DNA from: Flabesymbios commensalis
Taxonomy: Eukaryota > Annelida > Polychaeta > Terebellida > Flabelligeridae
Length of the DNA stretch: 64,000 nucleotides
Assembly (NCBI GenBank): GCA_964017125.1
Contig: OZ024902.1
Coordinates: forward strand, 59,842,706-59,906,705
Direction of reading: 5' to 3'
The notes under the pieces were generated by a model that was given only the letters and a program-made list of their open reading frames with translations, was not told the origin of the DNA and ran no database searches. Shown piece after piece: positions 36,222 to 47,090 of the stretch (its first letter is position 1; each line of letters opens with the position of its first letter). The translations under genes and the position numbers were made by a program.

Positions 36222-36362
36222 TAGCCGGCCGGACACCCGCCGGTACCCGGCAGGACTCTGGCAGGGTATCTGTAAAACACGATTTGATCAAGACCACAGT
36301 GCCCGGGGCCCGCCAGGGACTTAGATCACGGCCGTGCTCACAGCCCGGACGAGGCCCGGGCT
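36222..36362. repeat. GC-rich repeat, second copy
   Basis: GCCGGCCGGACACCCGCCGG, GTACCCGGCAGGACTCTGG, GCCCGGGGCCCGCCAGGG resemble 31605-31980 in words and hairpin style. About 140 bp. Confidence 0.6.
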
Positions 36363-37111
36363 AATTGTGACCTAAGCATTACGCAATGCCAATTGCGGCA
36401 ACAGACAACAGCGAAAGGCTACGCGACAGGTGCTGACTTTCTCAACACACATACGCCTTTCCTCAAACGTTGTTTTAACCTTCAGCACAGAAGGTACCTG
36501 GCCAACGTTGAATCAGCGTTGGCGTAGCATCTAGTGCTAGTTTGGACTGTGATATTGCCATACAAAAACATTACTAGGAATTAGAAAAAACGGTTCCAAT
36601 CACCAAGATGTTTGATCAGTAAATATACACATTGATTATGTATTCTATCCTAGAGTTATTTGTATTCACGTTCACTTACTATCGGCTAAGATATACATTG
36701 TTTTTTGAGTTTTAATAGAGTCCGTAGATAGCAGTTGTACGGGGTTTTTTCGATTATAATATTAATTTTCACGAAAGTTTTAAATTAATGAATTTGTCCT
36801 CCTCGCAAAAATTAAAATATTTTGAAAACAAGGACGTAAAACACACGTGAAACACACGTGATAATCCGTGTTCCGGCAGTGATTAAGACGTGGTAAGACG
36901 TGGTAAGTCACGGTCAAAGCACGGTTATCGGACGTGTATTACGCGTTGGTATCACGGGAAATAGCGTGTGTTTAGCTTCTTATCACTAACAAATGCATTT
37001 TTCCGCGTACATAGCACTACCTATGTAAGTTTAAAACAAGTTAAAAATACGATTGATCACTGTCTAATCACTTCTGTATCACTTTTGTATCACTTCTGTA
37101 TCACTTCTGAT

Positions 37112-37424
37112 GGGCGGGGGCCCTAGGGTAGTGGTTAGCACCGCTGCCTTTCACGCCAGAGTTCGGGGTTCGGTTCCCGGTCTCGGCGGTTTCAAAGAAA
37201 CAAAAATGTTTCTTCCCTATCCATGTGTGAAAGTCAGTATTGTGGGGAGCCTCCGTGACCGAGTGGTAGCGTGCTCGGCTTCAGACCGCCAGGGCTCAAA
37301 TTTCGAATTCTGTGTCTGGAGGACAGTGTCATCTCAATCATCTCACCATCCTCAGGCGGTTCTCCTGGCCCAGTTTAGCCTATTATGTGCACAAAGGTGG
37401 CCTAAAGCCCGATTCATTTCATTT
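37112..37424 (+). mobile_element. dimeric tRNA-derived SINE, copy S3 (Glu-like head)
   Basis: Full-length copy with both tRNA-like modules and a short CATTTCATTT tail. Flanked by 13-bp perfect direct repeats TATCACTTCTGAT (37099-37111 and 37425-37437). It inserted into a stretch of TCACTTCTGTA tandem words upstream of the Harbinger reading frame. Confidence 0.95.
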
Positions 37425-37445
37425 TATCACTTCTGATTTGCGGCA

Positions 37446-37452
37446 TATAAAG
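37446..37452 (+). promoter_or_regulatory. TATA-like box upstream of transposase frame
   Basis: TATAAAG lies 45 bp before the ATG at 37491, a spacing compatible with a short leader. The SINE insertion ends only 9 bp upstream. Confidence 0.4.
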
Positions 37453-37490
37453 ACCGTAATTTTCTAAAGACCTCGGCACTTGCAGTCTAG

Positions 37491-37960
37491 ATGTCAAGGG
37501 GTGAACATGGGGTGAACATGAATCCTGAACGCCGTGATGTCCTCTTCTTCATGCTCCAGCACCAACAGAACCAAGTGATACAGGCACAACATATCCTTGA
37601 GAGAAGAAGAAGAAGAAGAAAAAGAAGAAGAAGAAGAAGAAGAAGAAGAAGAAGAAGAAGAAGAAGAAGAAGAAGAAGAAGAAGAAAAAGAAGAAGAAGA
37701 AGAAGAAGAAGGAGGAAGAAGAGGGTGGTACGGAACATCTGGGTGCGTGACTGGATTGCGAGGAGACCTCAGCTGGGGCTTTACGACCGTCTGATGGTCG
37801 AGCTGCGTAATGAAGATCCAAGAGCCTTTACGAGGTGTATGAGGATGCCTCCTGCAATGTAGGCCTACGATGAAATTGTGCATAGACTGACACCAGCCCT
37901 TATCATGCAGACCACCAACTGGAGAGCACCCCTTGAACCAGGCCTGAAGGTGGACTGTCG
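37491..37960 (+). pseudogene. PIF/Harbinger transposase N-terminal fragment with arginine tract
   Basis: From the ATG at 37491 the frame reads MSRGEHGVNMNPERRDVLFF, then an AAG/AGA expansion gives about 45 Arg/Lys residues. It then reads VRNIWVRDWIARRPQLGLYD, RLMVELRNEDPRAF and RCMRMPPAM. These are the W-V-R-x-W, ELRxED and F-x-R-M features of the helical domain that precedes the DDE nuclease in Harbinger/HARBI1 proteins. A TAG stop at 37860-37862 interrupts it. The same frame continues AYDEIVHRLTPALIMQTTNW and LEPGLKV to about 37945, also family-typical. The catalytic DDE core is missing, so this is a dead remnant. A start at 37509 is also possible. Family assignment is by motif memory. Confidence 0.8.
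37601..37724. repeat. (AAG)n microsatellite
   Basis: About 124 bp of AAG/GAA triplets with few AAA or GGA interruptions, in frame within the transposase remnant. Confidence 0.95.
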
Positions 37961-38325
37961 AAGCTCTGGATCGGCAAATGTGAAGACCAGCCGTGTGCGG
38001 CCGCTTTATGCCGCGCTTCAGACAACGCCGAGCGGCGTTTACCCGTGATAAGGCAGTGCTATGGCAGTGGAACGACCGTTTTACGTCCGTGAACTTATAT
38101 TTAGCCTTCCACGTAGCTGGACGTGGTTACCCGTGCTTAGACAGTGCTTCGGCAGTGGAGCAGCCGCCGACGGCCATACCACGTACAACCACGTACAAAG
38201 CACGGCCAAGGACACAATTGACCAATAATGACCACGTACGACCACGTCCAACAGATTTTAAAACTTTTTGGACGTGATTAAGCCGTCAAGTGCTGTCTGA
38301 CCAGGGCTTTAGACCGTGAAGACCT

Positions 38326-39087
38326 GTGTGTAGCGGACCCTACTGAACAAAAACAACCTAAAAATAACTCTTACCGCGCATAAATACTTCTTCTGAGTGA
38401 TTGTAATTTTATTTTATATTAAATATCAAAATTACAAAAAATTATTTGTTTTTTATCCATTTTGGATAAAAAAAAATAGTATTTGTAAATAAGGAATACA
38501 TTCAGCAGGGATTATAGCTAAGCAGCAATGCAAGTGATAGCTCCAATGAACTGAATTAATTATCACCGTTTTTTGGGCCGTAGCCTTCAATGCGTCATAC
38601 GGCACCTGAGATTATTGTCTAATCCCCTCGCTACTTTTTAGTTCCTAAGAGATGTCATATTCTGCTTTTTTTAAAAGCTTGTTAAAATCGAATTAAAAAA
38701 ATAATAATCAAATTTTATTACTTGCAATAATTTTTCTTAAAGGAATACAAAATACCGGTACTACTAATGCACGTGAAATTTGCAATGACGTAGCGTGTAA
38801 AATGTTTTTAGGGTGTGACCCGTGTGGTCCCTTCACCGAGCACACCAGTAATCACAGTAAATTAACCCTCCTCTCGCTGTTAAGTTATTTGGTATATACT
38901 TGGTTTTTTACATGACAAAACATATCACATGAGTTGAAATTATAATCAAAATAAAACTGTGAAGTCATTAAATAACTCACAGCGCATACACTGTGAAACA
39001 TATACGCATAATTTTATAAACAATGTGATACTTTCATATTTTTCTTATAACAAATGAGTTATCATTTATGACTTTCACTAGACCTGT
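38326..39087. other. no recognised feature
   Basis: AT-rich spacer; nothing recognised. Confidence 0.5.
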
Positions 39088-39178
39088 TTTTACATCTATT
39101 TAATTATTTTACATCTATTTAATTATTAGACCTGTTTTTACATCTATTTAATTATTTTACATCTATTTAATTATTTTA
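39088..39178. repeat. TTTTACATCTATTTAATTA tandem repeat
   Basis: Four copies of the ~19-bp word in two pairs separated by TTAGACCTG, so a 19-bp unit was duplicated and then the pair duplicated. Confidence 0.9.
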
Positions 39179-40257
39179 TGTGAGTCCGGTCTATTTATGT
39201 AGCGGTTTTTATTTGCTAATCTATCTTTATTCTTAGTGGATATAAAGTAATAAGGATTTTTAGCATGTGGCTACATACCACCTTAATTAAATTAGTTTTC
39301 TGTACGATTTATCAATGTCAACAGGTATTTATTTTGTTATAATTGATTGTGAAGATATCAGCCTTGCGCACATAAAAAGTTGATGGAAGTGATCTCGGCT
39401 TCTTATCACACCTGCTAATTGGCGACAAGGCACAGTGACATTGCGTACAGTGCAGTGAAGCGCGTCCAGCTTTAAACCAGCATTGTCACAAGTTATTGTG
39501 TTATTCGGGAGGGCCATAAAGTGTCGTGCTAATCATTGTGTTTATATTGATCACCGCACTTGCCCAGTACGAGTTACTGACCAAATATTATGTTAATGCT
39601 GGTCTACGGTCTACAACACTGGCCCAGAATTAAAAAAGACGTCCATGCCCTGTGTTTGACGGGTGATTACATAACAGGGTGTTGTCACAGTGGTCTGCTT
39701 GATTTGATGATGAGACTCATTCTGCAAATTACAGCAGGAAAACTACCCTGATGACATCGCAAGGCTCTGACACAGTGAACTCCATTTTTAAATGTAATAG
39801 TTCTAATACGATCGAAAGTTTACGCCTGCTGAAAATGGCCTAGTTTTCTAGGGTACTTGAAATATTCGTCTTAATTTCATGGCATCCGAGTTTTTTGGTA
39901 GGCAGCGCGAGTGTCATTTTTACACAGTTGGCTGTGGAAACAAAATGGCGGTCAGTGTGACTGGGCCTGGCGCAGTAAATGAGTAAGGCGCCCAGTCATA
40001 CCGGGTACAGGAAAACAATGATTTTTTAATTAATATACGCTAACTTCACACTTCCTACTTACAATTTTAATAGACTATTTATATCCAATTGACAGTATAT
40101 CACGATGCCAAATTGACTTTATTGATCAGATAAGAAATGTTAGATATATAATAACGTTATTATAATATGTGGGACTGAAATGGTCTGCACGTTGAACTCA
40201 CTAAGCTATGGGAGGGATGTCATACACCCCAGCAGACACAATACGTTAAATTAATGC
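39179..40257. other. no recognised feature
   Basis: Spacer; a CAAAATGGCGGTCAGTGTG word at about 39947 is YY1-like. No gene recognised. Confidence 0.45.
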
Positions 40258-40390
40258 ATTGTATTTGTATTTGAACAAGTGTATTTGTATTTGAATATTT
40301 TCAAGTTCACATATTTGTATTTGTATTTGTATTTGATATTTTTTAGGACCTCGTATTTGTATTTGTATTTGACATTGTGTATTTGACCTC
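40258..40390. repeat. (GTATTT)n hexanucleotide repeat
   Basis: Repeated GTATTT with GAACAA and GATATT interruptions, directly before the GAGAGTACCCC repeat at 40395. Confidence 0.9.
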
Positions 40391-40394
40391 ATCC

Positions 40395-41280
40395 CTAGTG
40401 AGAGTACCCCATCCGGACCTTTGATCTCATAAGTCTTTCGTGCAACAAGATGAGGTTTTTCTATCTTGATATGGTGGAACCAGATGACAGATATACAAAA
40501 TTAAGACATCAGACATTAAAATGCTCAAAACCATACACATGCAGAGCAAAGGAAAGAGTTACATTCCACGAACTTTGTGATTTATATTGAAATATTGAGT
40601 TTTATCGCTCTAAGGGCGGGTTCACGTTTTTAGAAAAAATATCATAACTTTACCTATGTTTAGTCCGAAATGTTTCTCGATGACAAAATGTGGGAACTAG
40701 GAGTGGTGTTAAAGCTGTTTATAACTATAAAAATAAAGAATCTGTTATTACACAGGGTCGACAAAATGTAACTATTGAGAGTACCCCATCCGGACCTTTG
40801 ACCTCATAAGTTTTTCATGCAAAAAACTAATGGGTTTTCAAATGGGAAATAGTTGTACCAGTTGAGTGATGGACCAAATGTGATAAGCATACCTTTGCAG
40901 GCTCATAATCATGCAAATGTACAGGAAACGGAAAAGTTACATCTGAAGAACAAAGCTACGTTTAATTTTTCTGAAATATTTCAAAACTTTGATTATTTGC
41001 CATTCTGTGTGTGATGAAAGAAAAATAATTATGATTCACAATGATTTAAAGATTGTTTAAAAACTTTTGAGTTTTAAATTACCTTATGTCTTGTGGGTAC
41101 CCTTGACGATCCCTCATTTCAGGTACTTTGTTGTCACAGTAATGTTCTACACCCACCCTAATGATGTCCTAGGGATTTTTCCTGTCATTATAACCACTGA
41201 GACCTTTGTCACTTTTTAGGTCAACAGAAGTGACACGTTACAGGACTTGGCTCCCAGACTATGAGCACATTTTGAAGGGT
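40395..41280 (+). repeat. GAGAGTACCCC repeat family, third locus
   Basis: GAGAGTACCCCATCCGGACC occurs at about 40399 and 40777, giving a 378-bp period. Unit words (CCAGATGACAGATATAC, CATACACATGCAGAG, GGGTCGACAAAATGTAAC) match 30780-31322. The right end GGGTACCCTTGACGATCCC (41097) matches inverted 28318. Beyond it, TTTGTCACTTTTTAGGT and TTGGCTCCCAGACTATGA match inverted 27938-28260, so the element extends past the tandem units. Confidence 0.75.
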
Positions 41281-41989
41281 TGCAGCAAAATCAATTTATC
41301 CTCTCAAATTTACACCGCCATCCCAACAAACACAAGACATTGAGCCAATAACATTATTCGATCGGGCCGTTTTGATGTGGCACCGCTGAGAAGTGCAGCA
41401 CGTTTTGTATTCGGGTGCTCTTACACCCAAAATGGTGCAGCTTGGTGCTTGGTACACCTATTAAAAATAGGGTTATATATCGCATTCGGCAGGTATAACT
41501 TGGTGTAGCACTTTTTCGCTGCGCAGGTGCGTGTGGCATATTTTTTCTGCCCCCAAAATGCCCAGCTGTTTACGCCTTGAAACGGGACTGCATCTATGTG
41601 TCACTACACCACTCAGCGCTACTCAGCGCTACTCAGCTATTTCCAGTTTTGACATTTCTATCTCTATGCCGATCATACTCAAATTACATGTCTCCGTTTC
41701 CAACACGAAATCTCTTGGGAATTAGCGACATTGTTTAATGGCCGTATCGGCCTGGATGACATGGTCTAAGCTGAACTCAATCCTGGCAAGAATTCCTTCT
41801 TATTGGGACCAAACTTCAGCGAGAAAAAATCCTAAATAATTTCCCATGCTTAATAAATTCTTGGCCAAGACACAAATGCATCTGCATCAGCCAAACATTT
41901 TTCGGAAACACATCTCAAACAATCATGTAGGGCATGCTCCTATCATAACCGTGACCTGTGTCGAGTTCGGGAAAGTCTATCCTGCTGGA
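41281..41989. other. no recognised gene
   Basis: CCCAACAAACACAAGACATTG at 41322 recalls the palindromic family end. CTACTCAGCG is repeated near 41618. Nothing else. Confidence 0.45.
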
Positions 41990-42256
41990 AAACGTATTAT
42001 CACGTGTGTTTCACGTGTGTTGCACGTCCTTACCACGTGTGCCGTCCGTGCTTGTCCGCGCGCTAAAGTTTTGAGCAGCTCAAAACTTTCTTCCGCGTCC
42101 GACGCCGTTCCGATCTTTCCCCACGTCCTGCCACGTCTACAACTCGGCTGTAGCTCGTCTTCAACGCGAATAACGTCGGCTGTTTCACGTGAGACCACTT
42201 TTTGACGTTTTTCGGCCGTGATTAAGCCGTCAAGTGCTGTCAGACCAGGGCTTTAG
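41990..42256. mobile_element. non-autonomous relative of the Harbinger-like element
   Basis: Starts with ATTATCACGTGTGTTTCACG (inverted match to 36846-36875) and ends GTGATTAAGCCGTC, AAGTGCTGTCAGACCAG, GGCTTTAGA, matching 38273-38315. GTTTTGAGC/GCTCAAAAC forms an internal hairpin at 42068-42086. Its right end lies directly before a LINE fragment. Confidence 0.55.
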
Positions 42257-42257
42257 A

Positions 42258-42650
42258 TCTTGCCAAGCAAATTGAAGTGGCACTGGTTGGTAACAAGTTA
42301 GATTAATGTAACTCATAGATTTTTTCACAATATGCCAGAAAAGGATATCACTAGATTACAAAGCGTTCAGAACTGCTTTGCAAGAGTAGCAAACAAGACC
42401 CTACCGGTCCTATTCTAGAATAACTACATGGGCTTCCTGTCAAGTTTCGCGTTTATTTGCAAATATGCACAATATATTTCTGAACCCTAAAAGACAACTA
42501 ATCTGCATATTTGGCTGACTTATTTGTTCGGCCGACATGCTCAAAATATCTACGCACCATAAATTCAAATAAATTTGTTGTTATTCGTTTGCAAACTGAG
42601 ACTGGGTCAAAGCTTTCTCTATATCTGGCCTAGCCTTATGTGCCAATACG
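42258..42650 (+). mobile_element. LINE ORF2 C-terminal fragment (CR1/L2-like)
   Basis: Plus strand: NMPEKDITRLQSVQNCFARV is the conserved thumb region of CR1/L2 reverse transcriptases, preceded by an LDxCNS-like word. Further on are an LPVKFRVY-like stretch and FVVIRLQTETGSKAFS. Multiple frame changes and stops; no 5' half or 3' tail seen. Old fragment. Confidence 0.75.
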
Positions 42651-43253
42651 TAAAGCCAAAGCAATTTTAACATTCCGGTAATTACACCTATTTGACATGG
42701 TTGTCCCACCTATAGCTCCTCGGAAGCCCTGTTCCCTGCCTTGGCCTCGATTATGACACATCAAGCTAAGGATTTGGGGAGTTTTATTGATTGATTGATT
42801 TGCTAAGATCCCCCGAAAATCTGCACAGTCTACAGAACACTTTATGTACGGTACACGATACACTATATCCGTCTACCGTACAGATCTAGCGAAATGTTTT
42901 CTGCGATGCATGGGAACAATACCGTAAAATTTTCCTCGCCTACATTGCAATCTGAAAATGAATATGCTCTACATAACCAGTAAGTTTTTTAGCATAGTGG
43001 ACTATAGTTTAATATAATATACCCTGTCTGTCAGAGTATGTAAATATCATGGCAAATCCAATGATTACTGAGGAACAGTCAATTAATTCTTTAACAATTC
43101 AGTTGTACAATTGTAAACCAAAACGCATTGCTAGGTAATATAAATAGTTTTCAGTATTATATATTAGCTATAATAATATTTTATTGGGGTTACTTGATTA
43201 CCTCTGAGTCAGTAATATTCTGTGTTATTAGATGTGACGCCAGGTTACATAAG
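42651..43253. other. no recognised feature
   Basis: AT-rich spacer. Confidence 0.5.
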
Positions 43254-43265
43254 TTAAAATGTCGG

Positions 43266-43581
43266 GGGCGGGGGCCCTAGGGTAGTGGTTAGCACCGCTG
43301 CCTTTCACGCCAGAGTTCGGGGTTCGGTTCCCGGTCTCGGCGGTTTGAAAGAAACAAAAAATCTTTCTTCCCCATCCACGTGTGAAAGTCAGTATTGTGG
43401 GGAGCCTCCGTGACCGAGAGGTAGCGTGCTCGGCCTCAGACCGCCAGGGCTCGAAGTTCGAATCCTGTGTCTGGAGGGCAGTGTCATCTCAATCATCTCA
43501 CCATCCTCAGGAGGTTCTCCTGGCCCAGTTTAGCCTATATGTGCGCAAAGGTGGCCTGAAGCCCGATTCATTTCATTTCAT
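43266..43581 (+). mobile_element. dimeric tRNA-derived SINE, copy S4 (Glu-like head)
   Basis: Full-length, both modules, CATTTCATTTCATTT tail. Flanked by 12-bp perfect direct repeats TTAAAATGTCGG (43254-43265 and 43582-43593). Boxes A and B intact. Confidence 0.95.
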
Positions 43582-43727
43582 TTAAAATGTCGGAGTCAGT
43601 CTGAATGACATTCATGCAGATAGTTCGTTTTGAGTTTCTAAAACTCCGCAACATATCATAGAGAGGGATGGGTGGTGACACACCGCTCTCCGAGGTGTAA
43701 CCCAATTCAAGTTTACTGTAGAGCCAG

Positions 43728-43905
43728 GATGGTGAGATGAATCAGAATGATGATACTGCTCTCCTGACATAGTATTCCAAATTTGAACCCTGGAGGATTT
43801 AGGCCAAATATACTACTCCTGGGTCACGGATGCTCCCCGCAATAGTAAATCTTTACGAGTAGGCGGAGAAAACCATTTGTTTCTTCGAAGCTGAATGCGA
43901 GAGCG
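43728..43905 (-). mobile_element. old SINE, copy S10 (second module and linker)
   Basis: On the minus strand the linker CCTACTCGTAAAGATTTAC and module start GCGGGGAGCATCCGTGACCC match S7 rather than S1-S6, so it belongs to the Ser-headed subfamily. The head is reduced to GAGAGCG-type scraps next to a poly-G run (43908-43918). Confidence 0.7.
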
Positions 43906-43934
43906 GGAGGGGGGGGGGCAAATTAATAACGTAG

Positions 43935-44022
43935 CAAACAAGATACATTGTCTCAATGTTGTTATAATGACGGTCCACCGTATGCGACGCTTGCCCAACA
44001 TAAAAAAAACATTGGTTAAACA
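43935..44022. repeat. diverged palindromic AACGTC-type copy
   Basis: ACATTGTCTCAATGTTGTT with inverted words around GACGGTCCACCGTATGCGACG; ends near AAAACATTGG. Weak member of the CAGCAAACAC family. Confidence 0.4.
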
Positions 44023-44710
44023 GCTCTCTTCACTCACAGGGCATGCAGGTAATCATGGTAATGTGCTCCCAAAATATCACTGGGGATCATTTGGGAAGCT
44101 AAGGTTATCAGCTTATTCTCCTGTCTTTGTACTTTCCTCTGTGAGTCACTGTTCTGGTCGTAATGTCACCTCAGCTACTCACAGTAATAACACACATAAG
44201 TGTGCAGTGTGCTTAGACCTGTATGAACAAATTCTTATCCCCATTTAACAACACATAGCATTATCTTCGAATAATATAAATAAAATTAAAGCAGTATTAT
44301 CCATCATAAGCAGTATTATCTATCATAACACAACTGTTATGAAATATTCTACTTTCACATTTATACAGAACATGCAGAATGGGGCTATTTTTCTTTACCT
44401 TGGGCTGGGAATTGCGACAGCAATTTACATCTCAAAAGGAAGAAATATCTTGGTGCTGAGATGGGCTAACTTGCTTTGAATACAAATTTAGAATGACCAG
44501 CAACATTAGTTTTTTACACTAAAAAATGTTATCACACGGTGCTGTTACTTTGTGCAGATATGATACCTTTAATAGGGATAACGTTGCTCCATAATGCTAA
44601 TCGCAGCAATAATCAAAACATTCACACCATAATTGGGGTGAGAAGGGATAAAGGCAGAATATCACCCCGCCCAATTAGCCAGAAGATGCGTAATTAGGCT
44701 CGGCCGAAGG
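44023..44710. other. no recognised feature
   Basis: Spacer with a duplicated GCAGTATTAT word near 44291-44325; no gene recognised. Confidence 0.5.
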
Positions 44711-45365
44711 GCGTAGCCTAGCAAGTTTATTTTGCCTCAGTTTGTGTCCTATTTAGGGGAAAGAGGGGTGCTGAGTGTGGGAAATGTTTCACATTTTTGT
44801 AGACCAGTCCTTGTGAACGTTTCAGGTACTTAAGTTAGGTACTTAGATCTTTAGCAAGTGTTTAGAACAAAATATATTCACGATTAAATTTGTGGTTAAG
44901 AGCTTGAAGGGTTTTGCTTGGGATAATGTTGGCCCTGCGTCGCATACGGTGGCCCAGCATTGGGCCAATGTATTGTGTTATCTGATGTTTCTGGCGCCGG
45001 GATGGAAAGGACACCGCATAAAGCAGAAAACACCGGGGCGTAGCCTAGCAAGTTTATTTTGCCTCAGTTTGTGTCCTATTTAGGGGAAAGAGGGGTGCTG
45101 AGTGTGGGAAATGTTTCACATTTTTGTAGACCAGTCCTTGTGAACGTTTCAGGTACTTAAGTTAGGTACTTAGATCTTTAGCAAGTGTTTAGAACAAAAT
45201 ATATTCACGATTAAATTTGTGGTTAAGAGCTTGAAGGGTTTTGCTTGGGATAATGTTGGCCCTGCGTCGCATACGGTGGCCCAGCATTGGGCCAATGTAT
45301 TGTGTTATCCGATGTTTCTGGCGCCGGGATGGAAAGGACACCGCATAAAGCAGAACACACCGCAC
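44711..45365. repeat. 327-bp direct tandem duplication
   Basis: Units at 44711-45037 and 45038-45365 both start GCGTAGCCTAGCAAG and end AAGCAGAA followed by a CACCG word. Only a few differences are visible, so the event is recent. Each unit includes a palindromic CCCAGCATTGGGCC segment. Confidence 0.9.
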
Positions 45366-45560
45366 AATCACCCAATGCTGTTTTAATGACGGGCCAGCGT
45401 CAAAGACTGTGGGTCAAAATTAAAACAGCATTGGGTGAATGTCACGTGTTTGCGCAAAGTATACAGCAGACCCAGTGATGGACTAGTGTTGGATCAGCGT
45501 CGTAGACGATTGACCGGCATTGATCCAGCAATGCGCTGCGACGCTGGCCCGCCATTAAAC
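45366..45560. repeat. palindromic AACGTC-type repeats
   Basis: CCCAATGCTGTTTTAAT and inverted ATTAAAACAGCATTGGG flank GACGGGCCAGCGTC. A second inverted set (GATCAGCGTCGTAGACG, TTGATCCAGCAATGCGC) follows. Variant arms match 21040-21115. Confidence 0.65.
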
Positions 45561-46061
45561 CGGAAATTGGTGGGTAGGCCTACATCCTCTGTACGAGGTA
45601 CATCGTAGACAAGTTTGTGACTAAAGCCGGGCCTCGGAGTTTGGGAGCTCCCTTTCTAGTTAATGTTGTGTATATATATATGTGTTTGATGACTGCTGAA
45701 TAAAAGCACGGGAAATTGGGATGTGTCTATGCGGTGACAATCACTGCCATGTCTATACTTCTACTGAAAATTATTGATGAATTTTCAAACGGAAATCTCA
45801 TAATTTACGTGCAATAATAATCATTTTACGAGCTCGATTCTGACAGAAACACTATTTCCAACAAAATCAGAGGGTTTACACGATAGAATAGTAAAGCTAT
45901 GTTGAGCGTGCGGGCGTGAACAATAGACCTAATATGTTGAGATTGCTGCTTCCACGATTTCAGTGAGTTACCGACCTTGTATAGAAAACCAATGAGCATG
46001 CTGACCCTATCCCATCCAGCTGTGAATAAAAAGAGCAGTGCTGATATTCTAGGGCAGCGTT
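45561..46061. other. no recognised feature
   Basis: Spacer; nothing recognised. Confidence 0.5.
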
Positions 46062-46424
46062 CTCAGCAAGCACAACACATTTGTATAACATTTATACAAC
46101 GTCGACCCAACGTCTTCGCCGTTGGTCCAACATTACATTGCGCCAGCGCTGGTCCAACCTCTCGTGTTTGCTAGATATACGATACACTGGGCCTGTGACG
46201 GTTCTTTGTTCTCCTACACTGGACCATCTTACTGACAGCCAGGCTCGCTGCTCCCGAGGTCTCAGACTCTACGACCTCGGGAGAAGCGAGCCTTGTGTGG
46301 GAAGATGCACTGGACGGACACCAGCTCAGTGCTACCCGTGTTTTTTAATGTATAATTATGCTTATTTATTATATTACATGTTTTGTAATAATCACTGGAT
46401 TGACTATTTTATCAATAAAAAAAT
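46062..46424 (+). repeat. composite repeat, second copy
   Basis: 46062-46138 is a CAGCAAGCACAACACATTTG palindromic head with core GTCTTCGCCG. 46139-46424 matches 11036-11263, including ACACCAGCTCAGTGCT and TTACATGTTTTGTAATAA. Unlike the 11 kb copy it carries an 83-bp insertion at 46225-46307. Confidence 0.75.
46225..46307. mobile_element. 83-bp MITE with 8-bp target duplication
   Basis: Termini CATCTT and AAGATG are inverted. Inside, AGGCTCGCTGCTCCCGAGG pairs with CCTCGGGAGAAGCGAGCCT. CACTGGAC flanks both sides (46217-46224 and 46308-46315) and occurs only once at the homologous site near 11115, so the empty site is present in the same window. An 8-bp duplication suits hAT-type elements. Confidence 0.85.
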
Positions 46425-46993
46425 ACAAATGTTTTGGGGTTGTACCTAGAAGTCAAGCTACGACGGTCAGCAGTATGTCTATGCCCATCGTGGACATAAA
46501 TACTTGTTATGTTTTACATGGTGTGTGTTATCTGCTGCTTTCGCATATTGTGCTTAGCACTGCTGTGTCAGGAACCCGGAGCTGACAGAAGTAAGTCAGA
46601 TGCGTTGTTAGAACTCGTCAAAATTCTGTGAAACTCAATAGCCTTGACCTCTATTGTTGTCAGCGAGCTAGCTGATACAATGAAGTAGGCCTACGGGGAA
46701 AGGGTCTTATATTTATTTTTCACCGAGTTCCCGTTAAAAATGGTTTCCGGTGAAGTCACTGCGTTTCACAGAATACTCGATTCTACATACTGTTTTAAAG
46801 ATGGCCTAACGCCGGTGACACTGGCACAACATTTAAACATCATTGTGTCAGCGTTACGTGTTTACTGGGTGATCGTGTGCTTACTACGACCTTCACTATC
46901 AGCGTTCTCAGCACAGCGGTCGTGGTATGACCTTGACTCGGATTATCCCCTGAACAAGTGGTCACGGAACACTTGTCAGCTCTAATCCACTTA
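46425..46993. other. no recognised feature
   Basis: Spacer; several 75-81-codon frames without recognisable domains. Confidence 0.45.
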
Positions 46994-47066
46994 CCCAGCA
47001 AACACAAAACATTTGTATAACATTTGATACAACGTCGGCACAACGTCTTCGACGTTGGTCTGGTGC
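46994..47066 (+). repeat. half copy of palindromic CAGCAAACAC family
   Basis: CCCAGCAAACACAAAACATT then core AACGTCTTCGACGTT. The right arm is missing; a SINE starts 25 bp downstream. Confidence 0.7.
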
Positions 47067-47090
47067 CCGGTGTATACGTAGCTCCCTTTA

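Larger units (their letters stand above)
36830..38325 (+). mobile_element. PIF/Harbinger-like element, internally deleted
   Basis: Holds a transposase N-terminal fragment (37491-37960), CACGTG-rich flanks (ACACACGTGAAACACACGTG at 36846; CCACGTACGACCACG near 38229) and the right-end words AGCCGTCAAGTGCTG and ACCAGGGCTTTAGA (38280-38315). The same right-end words lie at 42215-42256, while the left-flank word recurs inverted near 41998. The family thus has subterminal inverted sequence. Exact termini and the 3-bp target site expected for Harbinger could not be read. A SINE (37112-37424) lies inside. Confidence 0.5.

Noticed and set aside
37549-37821. Poly-Glu, poly-Phe, poly-Ser and poly-Leu frames
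   Set aside because: Other frames of the AAG run; only the frame with the transposase motifs is meaningful.
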